Shown here: positions 20,953-33,330 of the stretch, piece after piece
Position numbering within the stretch: the first letter of the stretch is position 1
Layout: every line of letters begins with the position of its first letter
From: Morchella semilibera
Taxonomy: Eukaryota > Ascomycota > Pezizomycetes > Pezizales > Morchellaceae
Assembly: GCA_009192285.1 (NCBI GenBank)
Contig: CM018608.1
Location: forward strand, 824,201 to 888,200
Reading direction: 5' to 3'
DNA: 64,000 nt
Position numbers and translations under genes: made by a program
The notes under the pieces: model-generated
The model's database searches: none
What the model saw: the letters and a program-made list of their open reading frames with translations, nothing else
Told to the model about the DNA's origin: nothing

Positions 20953-23408
20953 ATGTCATTTGGTCCATCGAAATCACTGAAGATGGCTTCGTCTATTCCA
21001 GAGAAATCTCGACCATCTTCAACCTCTCCACGTCTGCCGTCTCCCCCGCCATTCCCTGAGGTTCAAATCCCCGCCGCCTCTACTACAAACTCTAAATCTA
21101 GTACAACCGCGACTACAAACCCGATCGCCCCGCGCCGTATTCGCCCTGGCACCAAGTCCAAAAACATTGCGACCGGCCCGCCGCTCGTGCCGCTCAACGA
21201 ACTTGAATCTGCATTCCAGCTTCAGGAGCATCTTGCCGCGCTCCTGTCATCAATCACATCGCCGCCAGGCTCAGATACTACCATCCCGCTATCACGTGAA
21301 GCATGTGAAGCACTTGCTACACCACCGGAGGGCGCTGATGAGTCGCTGTGGTGTTATGAGCTTACGCGCCGATTGACCAGGGACCTCAATGTTTTAATTG
21401 TTGCGTTACTAAATGACAATTGCACTGCTTCTTCGTGCCCAGAGATGCGCGCGAGTGAGTGGCAGTATCTGTGCGCGGTGCACGACCCACCCAAGTCTTG
21501 TTGCGCCATTGACTACTCCACGCATACCCTAGATCAAGCAGCCACTATGTTATGCACTCAAAAATATTTTCCTAGTAGGTTAGAATCTTTGGGCCCAGGA
21601 AGTACCAAGCATTTGGGCAGTATTTTTAGGAGGCTTTACAGAATATTTGCGCATGCATGGTTTCAACATAGGAGCGTGTTTTGGGACGTGGAAAATGAGT
21701 TTGGTTTGTATCTGGTAAGCCACGTTCCATTAAAAACCAATACCTCTTTTCTAATTGTAGCAATTATATAGTTTTTTAAAACAGTATCTGAACGCTATCA
21801 CCTAATTCCTAAAGACAACCTAACTCTTCCACCAGAGGCAGAGGGCTTAAAATCAACGGATGACGAAGCGGAATTTGATGAAGAAGAAATCGACGAGTTC
21901 GACCGCGGGACGGGAGAGCATAACCGTCAGCAACAGCTAGCTGGAGAACTCGAAGAAGATGATGGCGATGAAGATTACCCAGATAGCGACGAATCTGAAT
22001 CTGATGAGGATGAAGAAGGAGAGCCTAGAAACGGGGAAGATGAAGACGAGGAAGATGAATTTGAACTAGAAATGGATATCCATTTGTTGGAAGATGAGAA
22101 AAGCGAATTGGCAGGAATCGAAAATAATATAGACGACAAAGATGAAGAGCAAGACCCGGAGGAAGTAGTTGAAAAGTCGCTCTTGCTTCTACCCGCTCCC
22201 CCAGAAAACGCCACATTAGCGTGCCTGAAGAGCTTATATGCTCCCTCTCTTGCCGCTGCTTTCCAGCAGACTCCATCCGAAGTATATTCAATACTAGATG
22301 TAGCGATCCATGTGCCCTTCCTGTCTTCTCCCGCCACCATTTCCCGACGAAAGTTATTCACAAAAACTCAAAGGCTCCTAGCGAGACTATATTCATCGGC
22401 ATATTCGGCAGCTATCAAAGAAGGGAGGGAGGATCTCGTTGATGTCAGGATCGTATTTTTGAGCAATACTGGTTTGAGCTTCGAAGACGAGAAGAAGATT
22501 CCCACAGGCGTTTTCAATGGTCCAATCGTGAGTTTGCGGAGGCTTGCGGATTCAGGAAGGGAATGGAAGAATATCGTTATCGCATCACCTCCACCAACAG
22601 AAGGGGAAGAGGATGGCGAAGGGGAAGGAGAGGTGATCGCGAATAACTTTTTGGAGTATTATCGTGATCAGGTTCGAACCGATATTGTTGTTCTCCGCGG
22701 CGATCTCGGTGATATTCCGGAGAACTCTGAGGACAAGGAAGGGCCGGATGGAAAAGAACTAGAAGATGGGGAAGAGCACTCGATTGTAGCAGGTCTGTTG
22801 ATACCTACATGTCCTCCTGTAATAATCACTAACGTAGTAGCATAGTTGGCGGAACATTCGACCACCTTCATCCAGGACACAAGCTCCTCTTGACAATGAC
22901 CGCCTTCATTATCTCTCCTCATGCACCTTCGCCGCGTCTAATAATCGGTATAACTGGAGCTAGTATGCTCAAAAATAAGAAATACGGAAAATATATTACT
23001 CCATGGTCCACACGAACCCACCAGACTCTTCAATTTCTCCGGGGGATTCTTGATTTCTCTTCTCCTGATGAAATAAAATCAAACACTACCACCTCGTCAA
23101 TGACACCAGAAACTGAGACTACACTTCGAGCCTTTACAACACTATTTGCTGGCGCTCTTGTTGTAGAGACAGTCGAAATCGATGATCCTTACGGTCCTAC
23201 CGCTACTAACGCGGACATCTCTGCCCTTGTAGTGTCTGCCGAGAGTTCTCAAGGAGGGGAAGCTGTAAACACTAAAAGGCTTGAGGCTGGATTCAAGGAA
23301 CTGGAGGTCTTCTCTGTAGACCTTATTGATACTGACACAGAAGGTGTTAAGATGAGTAGTACTGATATCAGAAAACGGTTGGAGGAGAAGGATGCGATTG
23401 AGAACTAG
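20953..23408 (+). CDS. Fusion of MOB4/phocein domain and pantetheine-phosphate adenylyltransferase (CAB4-like)
   Basis: Three exons (20953-21714, 21772-22792, 22846-23408; introns 57 and 53 nt) form a single 781-codon frame. Residues about 80-275 are a MOB4/phocein domain, a STRIPAK scaffold component: the zinc ligands C157, C162, H234 and H239 lie in CTASSC and HAWFQH, and IDYSTHTLDQAA and the ending ENEFGLYLFFKTV fit the family. A 90-residue Asp/Glu-rich linker follows without a stop. From about residue 400 it matches fungal pantetheine-phosphate adenylyltransferase, which makes dephospho-CoA: LYAPSLAAAF, then GGTFDHLHPGH with the HxGH nucleotidyltransferase motif at 603-606, and SSTDIRKRL near the end. 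The internal ATG at 22072 could start a separate adenylyltransferase, but there is no intergenic space. Each domain is confident; one chain in vivo is inferred. Confidence 0.85.
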
Positions 23409-25515
23409 TCAAATAGTGTGGGGTGGGGCCGTGTAATATTAAATCTGTAGACTATGTAAGCCTGCAGTTATCCAAATACATGTAGCCATACCCCGAGGTT
23501 TAAGTTTAGGAGCGATTCGTTCTTAGGTTCTGATTTTGGGTTCGATTTTACATTAGGATACACGATTGACAAAGTCCGCTCTGCATTTCACGCCTCTAAC
23601 AATGTAGAGGAGTACATGTACAGAAATTAGTCACGGACTATCACTCGTAGAAGCCAGCTTAAGATTGTGAAATAGAGTATGACACTGTCTACTTGCATAC
23701 ATGTACATATATGTAACTTGTAGATTAGTAAAGGTATGATAAATTTTTTCTCGTTAAGAATTGCACCTTTCCATACATGTAGCCAATTAAGTTCTAACTG
23801 CTACAGAGTTCTACATGTGTGTACTTTGGCAAAACGGCAGATGGAGTGGTCAGAGCGCTAAATCCCCTCCGTTCGCTGTTTTACGACTCGCTCTAATACG
23901 GATCAAGTTAGCCCTACTTGAAACGATCTAATCTTTAATGTCGCCATCCCCTTATCTGATCGCGTATTCTTTGAGACGCACAGCTAGAAATCATACCCTA
24001 GGCCCTAGAGTCATGTATGTAGGACTAGGCACATACCCGATACATGCCAAGGATAGAAGTATGTACCTACTCGGTACACATTTCTCTCACGAACTCGCCA
24101 TGTAAAGTACGTAAACTCGAAAGCAGAACAGCGAGAGAGAGGGGCGGCATAGTATGCACACTCTAGTGCTGCAAAGGATCATCTCTCCAACACACTGCTA
24201 AAAAGGCCTCAAATAAAACCGGCAGTATCTAAAAAATATGTTATTGACTAATAAAATTTGTATATATTACAAACAGGAACGGGTATGGGCAGGCGCAGCG
24301 CAGCACAGCTAAATCGGGCCAAAAAAACCACCAATTGGACTGAGTAGTAGCTCAACCTGCAAGGAAACCAAGGGACTCGTCGATTGTCACGACGCTTTCA
24401 CCTTTATTCAGCTGAAGATTAGGATTCGCATCTTCTCTACATACTCAAATCTTGGTACTCCCCAAACCTTGCTTCAGTGATGTAGGGTATGGTTAGAGTA
24501 ATGGGCATCCAAAGCTTGGAGTTCAAAACACGCCCGCATATCAGATCTTACAAATCGTAGCTGAGGACCAGGTCAAATTCTTTGAATGGCTCGACTGGCC
24601 AGACATAATTGGTACTGGTGAAATTTCAAACCTGGGGTACAGCATTTCGATGCCAAAAGAGACATCATGCGTTAATACTGTTTAGTGCGCATGCCTTATA
24701 CTCTACGAATTTGAGACATCATCCGAAGACCCCTCTTTTTGAGGCGTAGAGATTCGAAATACTTGAATTTGTGTGATCTCAGCTAGACTCTAATACATAC
24801 ATACTTAACCGGACTGGCCCACAATGGCCTCACGAGCCCATTTCTACGGAATGTGTCCGAGAGAAAATTCTAGTAGGCCTTCGACGCTTTGTACTAACTC
24901 CCAAGATCTTGTTCGCATTCACATAATATATGTAGGCACTATATGTAAATCACATGTATAACATTTTAATGTATGTAGGAGTGTTTGACCGGAGCCGTCC
25001 GCTCAGGGTGCTGCCATGCAGAGATCCAGTCAGTTTTCATATCATCATGCCAAGTAATCAGATGCTGAAAGATCTACTCTAGAGCTCTTGATTGTTCAAA
25101 ATGCTATACTTCAGTGACGGAAGGTCTACTAGACTGCTTCGGGAGCCGGTACTAAGAAGCCGTAAGGTACGATTTTCTTCTTTCGTGGGGGAGGCTTACA
25201 CTAGCCATGCTTGTACCCTGCCCCGCAATATTACGATTTTTATTTCAGCTGTGCCTGGAGGTTGAATTTCTTGATCTGTCCAGTATTGTATTGGTGTACG
25301 TCCCCAGATGCATTTCCTTGGGCGGTTTTCAAAAGTAGATATAAAGAGGCCAATTCCCATGAAAATTCTGAGGTTCTCATAGTCAGTCTGCCGAGTCAAC
25401 TACATACTTATTAGTTACTCTCTATACCATACCATATTAATTCCAGTATTAAATCAGGAAAGAAGACAGATAAGCCGGAAAAAAAAGCTAAACCGCCAGC
25501 ATCAATATCAATATA
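23409..25515. other. Intergenic region, no gene recognised
   Basis: 2.1 kb of AT-leaning sequence with four TACATGTA copies (about 23478, 23614, 23699, 23775). Open frames are below 70 codons and unlike known proteins. It must contain the promoter of the phosphoglycerate dehydrogenase gene at its right end. Confidence 0.5.
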
Positions 25516-25779
25516 ATGTCGGGCAGAATCAGATCATTATTCCAGGGGTTTCGTTCTGTCGACGTAAAGGAAAAGTATAGTAGCCCCCTGCAACAAGGTT
25601 TTCAAGCGGCAACGGCTCCAAGCATGACTCTTCTTCAGTTATTAGACAACTTCCTCCCACTCCCCCAGAAGAAAGCGACAACCACGGTCAACCGAAAGCC
25701 TTTGGATTCCAACCACAACACATCAACCAAAAGAGCATACCCATTAGTTCATCTACCGGAAGAAACGGATCAAACATGA
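25516..25779 (+). other. Possible upstream ORF of the phosphoglycerate dehydrogenase gene
   Basis: An 87-codon frame starting MSGRIRSLFQGFRSVDV whose TGA overlaps the dehydrogenase start codon as ATGA (25776-25779). This is the geometry of a termination-reinitiation uORF. It might instead be untranslated leader, or an N-terminal extension separated from the enzyme by an indel, since this gene carries another one-base anomaly. No homology recognised. Confidence 0.35.
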
Positions 25780-27569
25780 CTGACGCTCGTGAAATTGAGG
25801 TCAATGGCCTGCACTACACCCTTTCCAACGCTCTAAGCCTCTCAGCGTCCCCAAGTTCAACTTTCCACTCTCCCGCTGGATCTTACATGTCTCGTATAAC
25901 CCCCGTCCCTCAGCGAAGCAATTGAAGCCTTTCAACACCCAGGATATCAAGATCCTCCTCCTTGAGAACGTCAACATTGCTGCTAGGGAAATTCTCGAGT
26001 CTCAAGGCTACCAGGTCGAGTTCCACAAGTCTTCATTGCCTGAGGACGAGCTCATTGAGAAGATTCGGTTAGTCATTATTCACTCCCCCCCACCTTAATT
26101 TTTTTCTGCTTTGTCCTTTGATTCCGTCATGACCCTGGTCGCTTTTTTTTTTTGTGTGTTACTTCGCAACCCTTATCGATAACCGGAAAAACATAGACCC
26201 TGTCGCTAACATTTCTGTTGTAGTGATGTTCACGTAATTGGTATTCGCTCAAAGACCAAGCTGTCAAAGAATGTTTTGCGTGAGGCCAAGAACCTTCTTG
26301 TCATCGGATGCTTCTGCATTGGAACCAACCAGGTCGATCTCGAGTATGCCGCAAAGCATGGAATGACTGTTTTCAACTCTCCTTTCAGTAACTCTAGAAG
26401 TGTCGCCGAGCTCGTCATCGCCGAGATTATCGTTTTGGCTAGACAGCTTGGAGATCGCTCCAACGAGATGCACCAGGGCACCTGGAACAAGGTTAGCAAT
26501 AAGTGCTGGGAGATCCGTGGAAAGACTCTCGGTAGGTCACACCTCGAATACCGTCGATGCGAATATGTGCGCAGGACTAACTTAATAAAGGTATAATTGG
26601 GTATGGTCACATTGGATCTCAGCTCTCAGTTTTGAGCGAGGCTATGGGAATGAAAGTCATCTACTATGACGTTGTCCCTCTCATGGCCCTCGGATCAGCA
26701 AAGCAAGTCCCCACTCTCAAGGAACTTCTCAACCAGGCGGACTTTGTTACTCTCCATGTCCCGGAGCTTCCGGAAACCAAGGACTTGATAGGTGCCGAAC
26801 AGCTGTCATACATGAAGAATGGAAGCTATCTTATCAATGCCAGCCGTGGCAGTGTTGTTGAAATTCCCGCTTTAATGTGAGACATCCTTCAATAAGATAT
26901 ATCTGAATAACTTATTAAAACTTCATGCAGTGAGGCTATGCGCTCTGGGCACATTGCTGGGGCCGCTCTTGATGTCTACCCTTCAGAGCCGGCAGCCAAT
27001 GGGGACTACTTCAACTCGAACCTTAACTCTTGGGGTGACGACTTGAGGTCGCTCAAGAACCTTATCCTTTCTCCCCACATCGGTGGTTCAACGGAGGAGG
27101 CACAGAGTGCAATTGGTGTTGAGGTTGGCGAGGCATTGGTCCGCTACATCAACGAAGGAAGCACAATTGGTAAGGCCACAGTTATACCTCCTTCCTTTAC
27201 GCAATTTGCTAAACAATGCACTGTAGGCGCTGTAAACATGCCTGAAGTCACTCTTCGTGGGCTTACTCTGGCTGAGGAGAATCACGTCCGTGTCATCTTC
27301 ATCCACAGCAACAGGCCTGGTGTTTTGCGACAAGTCAACTCAATTCTCGGGGATCACAACGTGGATAAACAGATGTCCGACAGCCGTGGCGATGTTGCAT
27401 ACTTGATGGCAGATATCAGTGACGTCGACGCTGGTGACATCAAGAGCTTGTACGAGAGCTTGGAAAGCCTGAGCTGTAAGCCCCTAATATCTAGTGACCG
27501 TAATAGATTTGCCCGGATTCATAACTAACATTCTCCCTAGCCAAAATAATGACTAGAGTGCTTTATTAG
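25776..27569 (+). CDS. SER3: D-3-phosphoglycerate dehydrogenase
   Basis: First step of serine synthesis: NAD-dependent oxidation of 3-phosphoglycerate. Exons: 25776-26067, 26224-26531, 26591-26876, 26931-27169, 27227-27475, 27541-27569. Recognisable parts, in order: a fungal N-terminal tail (SLSASPSSTFHSPAGSYMSR), the substrate domain with VHVIGIRSKTKLS, the Rossmann motif GIIGYGHIGSQ, the catalytic-histidine segment SPHIGGSTEEAQ, and a C-terminal ACT domain (VRVIFIHSNRPGVLRQVNSI) for serine feedback. It ends SKIMTRVLY, matching yeast SER3/SER33. Near 25911-25918 the tail and the enzyme body are in different frames and need one extra base in an AA run; a sequence error is the simplest reading. 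The intron at 27170-27226 is a stop-free multiple of three. Confidence 0.93.
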
Positions 27570-29040
27570 AAGCTTGAAATTTTCATTTTCATCAAAGGTT
27601 TCTTGGGCTATTTAACACCGCCCATTAGGAAGAAACTCAGTACATATATGACTAGGGAAAAAAGTTGGGTATCGTTTCGCTCTGTTTGGGTTCATGTTTT
27701 CTTTTTTCTTTCTCTGTCTGTTTAGTTCTATAACCTATCAAAAGTGCTCATTTATCTGACACTTATGTACTGCCTATTGTTTCAACAAATTTGGGCCTTG
27801 ACCATCTTGTACCTTTTCGGGGCGGAACCCATAACAATGGTTCTATGCATTTTCGGGCGTTCGATTCAACTTGGTGGAAAATGGGAACCAGGTGTGTGGG
27901 TGGATGGAAAACATGTTGAGTTTGAGTAGTGAGAAATATAAAGGCGTTCAACACGGTAACAAATGGTAAAAGGTCTTCTAATGGATGGTGAGCAAGGTCT
28001 TGCTTGGGGTTATATCGGTTAGTCCGAGGGGAATGTGTTTTAAACATCATTGGCTTTTGCTAGCGATATGTGTGGCCCTTGGGCAGGTGTTTTCAGCTCA
28101 TTCTTATCAATTATCAAATCAATCAATCACAACAAGGCACTCGAGTACTAATATGATGCTCTATGGGCCCATTCCCCGACCTATCGATACACCGATGTGT
28201 TCTCCTTAGCCATAGGACCGGTTAGATTCACAAAGGGAGGGAACGGTTGCCTTATATCGGACAACTCTTCACCTCCACTCATTAAGCTTCATTGAGTCGT
28301 CCTTCCTAAAGATTATAACAACTCGGAAGAGTAAATACGACGCTTTACCCAATAGGTTCCATCGTTTTTTTCTTCTTCTTTCCTTTTCCATCCTTTTTTC
28401 TAAACGGCCGGGCGATCTAAGCCCTGTCTATCTAACATACATCATATACCCCGCCATCGCATCGGTTGGTGCAACTTTGACAATGTCTCACCGACGGCAT
28501 GCCCTCCCCTAAGTTTGGACCAGCCCATTTCTGCGACGTCGACGGACGGACGGGAGTGGATGGATGAATCTTGCCGATGGACAAACTTGAAAGCCTTGTA
28601 ATGTTTTACGTGGCAATGGTAAGGTAAGGGTAAAGATAAGGATAAGTGCACAACTACAAGTACATGAAGTACCTGGTAATACATGTACCGGGGGTGTCGG
28701 TATACTAGGTACTTATGAAGCTGGTGTTACTGTTGCTTGTGTCAATGGACTCGCCGAGGCACCTCCCCCCCCCCCTCCCCCTATTGACTTGGAGGTTCAG
28801 GGGCAAGAATGCAGTGCACATATGTACACGACTATACAGTGCTGTGTGTGATTGTTGAATAGTGATTGTTGACGGGTTAACTGAGGTTTATAGCCGTGCG
28901 ATCGAGTATGTGTAGCCCAGCTTGGGGGCCTTTTTCGGATCCTCGTCGCCGGGATCAGTACCTGCATGTATATACATGTGGGTACTTGTACTAGGTACTC
29001 CTCTACTCTAGCGAACTGCATGCAGTAGAGGTTACAGGTA

Positions 29041-29162
29041 CTAGTACTTTCTGACGTTTAGAAAATGGACCAATATTGCATACCATACTAAATTTTGGAC
29101 TTGGCGCGTATTCGTATGGCATGCAATAGCGGCCATTTTTCCAAATGTCAGGAAAGTACGAG
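29041..29162. mobile_element. Hairpin MITE, 122 bp
   Basis: The two halves are almost fully inverted copies. CTAGTACTTTCTGACG on the left pairs with CAGGAAAGTACGAG on the right, and similarity continues inward past AAAATGG and ATTGCATRCCATAC to a loop of roughly 25 bp. TA flanks both ends (29039-29040 and 29163-29164). Non-coding. Several mismatches between the arms suggest an older copy. Confidence 0.65.
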
Positions 29163-31613
29163 TATAGGGTCTGCTCTCCGGAGCCCATAACTAGTTGTGG
29201 TATGGTATTCCGAGATGGTTAGAGAGAGCTCGAAGCTCTCTGTTGGTGATAGCTTGCAGTGGTGATCTTAGGATGCCCCAGTGAGCATTGGCGGCATTTA
29301 GTTAGCTGCAGCTTCAGGGGCCTGTTACGCTCAAAGAAGTCTACTGTTACACCCTAGAGCTACCATGATGGCCTATGACTCATAATTAGCACCCGAGTGA
29401 TAATCTATGAGTAATTGACGAGCAGATAAAAACATGCGATCATATCCTGGTCACTTGCTTATATAATTATGTTGAGGGATTTTAGATGCCGGAGAGTATA
29501 CGTACAGCACTAGCTAGAGTGGCATGGGGTATGTATGGTAACTGGCGCGAAAGGTTATAGCACTTGACGAATGTGTATCTGGCTATGGTTTGACTTACGC
29601 ATTTACATGCTAAACGTTTATTCCCTTAAGGAGTTAAAACATATTATGTTTCGCTTCCATCATGGATTATCACTCGGCGAAAAGAGGAAGAATTACCATT
29701 TCTGAGCCTAGGAGGGTTATTCGCCTAAGACAAGGCTTTATAGCATAGAAACCCGCTGTTTATAGGCTTTTCGTGTACCGGAGTATTGTTTTGGGGGCTT
29801 TTATATATACACACCAGAGTTTTGTCCGCCCCGGGATTTTGTATGGAATAGGGCTGCTATTTTCCAGGAGTATGTTATGGGCTGTTTTGGAGTCTTACAA
29901 CATTTTTCTCTCCCGCAATATTGTCGCTGCGAGAGCATCGCCAAACACTGTTTCCCGCTCCTAAGCTTTACTGCATAATGTCATGGTGGTACTGTAGACC
30001 TCGACTTGAATAATTTAGTCTTTCAAGTTGCTACCAATATCCGCTAGATCTTTAGTTTGGAAGAAGTCCCATGAACCTGCGCCTATGTACGGGTGTGTAG
30101 CGCCCACTTACAGAGATTCTGAAGATTTGACCAATATTAAATGACGACATGCATACCTACACCGTACCAAAACATGCCAACATAAATGGGCGATACCCTC
30201 ACGCAGTTTATACCAGTCATGGTACATACCTAGTAGGGGGTATCATCACTCCTAGAACTGCTACTATTATATATGTACCGTATAGTCTCGCAATATGGAT
30301 ACAGCCGGGATCTAGATAGTTATGGCATTCTTATCACGAATACTCGCACGTTAATTGAGTCCTGAGAATGCACAACGTCACCATTTCTCGGGGCTTAACC
30401 GGCGTGCGAGTATATATATTCTTATAAGAAGTTCGCTTTGAGTTAAATTTATCCTTTCCTGAGTCAACCTTATTACTCGAATTTTCTCAAAAGAGCATAA
30501 CTACCACTAAAATAATTTCCAACAAAAAGACACCCGCTTCTATGAACAAGGAAGGAAAAGCCTTCGATTTTTGGCACTAAAGGCACTTCCCTAAAAGTGT
30601 TATTATTTATTATTTATTTATACACCATACTGCATGCAGCCCTTAGGCTATGGCAACCAACTACTCTCCCTAAAGGTACTCTTAGAAAGAGATGTTCCTA
30701 AACCCTCACAGAAACGGGCGGGGTCGGCCACAGCTATCACTAAAGCCGGTTTATCCTTATAAAATAGTCCTAAAATATGTCGAGAGTGTACTGTGCGTAC
30801 CACCTAGCAGACACCTGCTCCAGGGCTGCCCCAAGATATACCGCACAAGATTTAGAGCACAGCCTTGCAATGCGGAGTTCACTATTACTGGAACGAACTC
30901 TGCAGACTATCATCCGCAAAAGAAGTCCCAGAAAGTTGAAACTGATTGTGAAAGCCCCAACCTGGTTGAGACTTAGAAGGCCTGATTTTACGTCCCTCGA
31001 GATTGTTGAACCATTAATGGCTGTCACTATAACTCATAGCCTTGCAACAGTAAAACGGCTTTAAAGAGTGCATCTCGCGCGGTTACTAGCTAGCTATATG
31101 GCCAACCTTTAGCAAAGTCATGCTACCGTCTCAAGAGGGTCCTTGATTTTAGGGTAGAGAGCCAGTTCGACGATATTTATATTCTTACAAATCCAAAGTC
31201 TCCTGATTTTGCAGTTTTCTATTGAAATAGACCTATGGTCTTTGTGTGGAGCTGATAATATGAGGCTTTCGTCCGGTAAATTCTTCTAGTGACGATCTGA
31301 CTAGTACTGTAGGGATCACCACATGTCACTCGGACTCATAAGGGGCTGCATAATATTATTAATTTAACCTATCAATTAAAAGAGCCGCATTATGTCTCCT
31401 TGTGATTCACCCGAGCCTTCAGGATTGGTCCCCGCAATCAATATATAATGTAAAGCTTGATGCTCCAGAGGGATTTTATGCTCTTTCCTCTTATGACCTA
31501 GGAATATAATATTGCTCGTGTGCGGGTACAGCAAGCGGAGATCCCTGGAACCCTGTTCCACGGTTCTGGGAGAGTCTCAAACTTCCTAGCTGGGGGCGGC
31601 GATGTATCCCTTA

Positions 31614-31716
31614 GCCTGTCAGTAAAATGCTGACCCCTCTAGAAGAAGCAAATTTTGTGCGGCTTTACTAATAGGTCCCGCCATCTCCTTATATAGTGGG
31701 GTCAGCATTGACAGAC
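31614..31716. mobile_element. Short TA-flanked MITE, 103 bp
   Basis: Ends GCCTGTCAGTAAAATGCTGACCCC (the left arm carries a small insertion) and GGGGTCAGCATTGACAGAC are inverted copies, with TA on each side (31612-31613 and 31717-31718). The interior is non-coding. The call rests on the ends plus the target duplication. Confidence 0.6.
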
Positions 31717-32024
31717 TAACGAACAGTGCTTTTCAAATTGATAGACCGGCTGTTATTTACCAAATTTGCTTCAACCTGGTAATATTAAGTGCGAGTATTA
31801 TTATCGAACCAATCTAGCATCCAGTGTAATATAAGATTTTACCCTGAGCGCCAGACTTGTGCTTGTCGGTGGTCTAAGGCCTACTAGGTCTCTCCGCCTT
31901 TATGGAATAGTAATTGCTTAACCTTCAGAAGACTGGTGATGTCCTAAAATGGGTATTGCCGATTAGTATGCTAATTGCAAGTCATCTTGCCCGCTTTCAG
32001 CAAACAGTGCTGACGGTAACCTGT

Positions 32025-32440
32025 GGGTAGGTGACCCGTGGAGTCACTTGAGTGGATCACTCGGCTGAGAGGTATACGTACTTTCTAGATAAAACTAGAG
32101 AGAGAGAGAGAGATGAATCAAGGGAAGCCCGTTGGTAGTGTGGTACAGACCACACATCACACGAAAACCTCCAAGAAACAGTGCAAGAAACAAATCTTGA
32201 CATGCGGTTTATGTGGCGATGCTGACCGCAGCGGATTCTAACTCATTCTATCACACATGCGGTCGCCTTTCTTTCAGTCGTCGTGGTTAAGCGAGTCCTT
32301 CTTTTAGGAAGATCAACTGTTTCAGAGATTACCGCGCTTGTGATCACAGAGCGTTTTCTGGCAGCACAGGCTGCCCAGAATCTGGTACATGCAGTTGGCT
32401 TGCATTGTGTCTCAGTGCAACCATGGAATTCCCTGTGGGT
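32025..32440 (+). ncRNA. Hairpin-rich segment, possible structured RNA (strand uncertain)
   Basis: Several short perfect hairpins lie close together: GAGTGGATCACTC near 32050, GTGTGGTACAGACCACAC near 32138, and TCTGGCAGC-ACAG-GCTGCCCAGA near 32357. The latter two share the loop ACAG. TTGCA…TGCAA follows near 32402. There is no open frame. I do not recognise RNase P, MRP, SRP, U-snRNA or telomerase RNA motifs. It could equally be a degenerate repeat; the call is speculative. Confidence 0.2.
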
Positions 32441-33020
32441 AGAAACATCAGGTGTGGGGTAAAAGTTCTAAAGATAGGGAGCGAGTTTAGAGTACATAAC
32501 TTTACTCATATGATACTCCGATTCCTGGCAGCTCAAATTGCGCGGGGGCACAGTTGAGAGCGGATCGGGCGGCGAGATGTAATTGTTGACAGGTCAACTA
32601 TGATTGTGTTGGTACTGGTCAGAGGGCTCGTGTTGATAAGGAGAGAATGATCGTGGTAAGATGAAACTTGAATAAGAAAACAATCAAGCAAATGTATGTA
32701 CATACATACATGTAGCCATTTCTTGCTGGATACATGTAGGTGCAACGTGATCGATGTATTTGGACGTTTTTGAGAATCATTAGTGATCACTCGCAAGGTG
32801 ACACCCGAAACATAAGCGATGATGGAAGAGCCTCATAGCAGCCACGTATCAATATTAGGGAGAGCAATATCTCACCTCTGGAGGGTAAAAATGAGGTTTT
32901 ACACTTTGCTGCTTCAAAGGCTCATTATGCGCCGAGAACCCCTTAAGGTGATCTGAATTACCTGCGCATTTGGGCTATATGTGACTTGATGCGAAAATTT
33001 TCTATTAAAGAGGTCCCGCC

Positions 33021-33050
33021 ACCTCCGGTCATCTCCGGTCATCTCCGGTC
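33021..33050. repeat. Three tandem 10-bp units
   Basis: The unit AYCTCCGGTC is repeated three times head to tail with one difference. Non-coding context. Confidence 0.8.
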
Positions 33051-33270
33051 ATCTCTACGTAGGTACATGTTTTCATTCCCCCCTTATACACCTGTATACC
33101 GCCTTCAGGCAACCTTAAACTCATGCATGGTATTAGAGTAGAAGATATAAAGTGGGTATATACTTTAGAGTATATACATGTAGTGATACGAGGCCGAGGA
33201 GAGAAGATTTAACAACATGGAAATGATACCAAACGAGTAATAGCAGACCAGTTCAACATCTGAGGGACGA

Positions 33271-33330
33271 GTTGGACAGAAAGTCGAGCACTTGGACAGA
33301 AAGTCGAGCACTTGGACAGAAAGTCCTGCA
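33271..33330. repeat. Three tandem 20-bp units
   Basis: Three head-to-tail copies of STTGGACAGAAAGTCGAGCA. Downstream, near 33380-33412, the same word occurs in reverse orientation twice (TTTCTGTCCAAC and GACTTTCTGTTCAA). The whole 33250-33412 stretch could therefore be an inverted-repeat element whose left end expanded. Confidence 0.7.

Noticed and set aside
23824-23890. tRNA-like D-arm word (TGGTCAGAGCGCTAAAT)
   Set aside because: No T-loop GTTCRA box or acceptor pairing follows, so a tRNA gene is not supported.
27744-28209. Hydrophobic open frames that look membrane-like
   Set aside because: Short, AT-driven, no family resemblance, and they lie in the 3' flank of the dehydrogenase gene.
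32048-32066. Segment GTGGATCACTCGGCT resembling the start of animal 5.8S rRNA
   Set aside because: Only about 15 bases match, the following 5.8S sequence is absent, and fungal 5.8S has a different word at this place.
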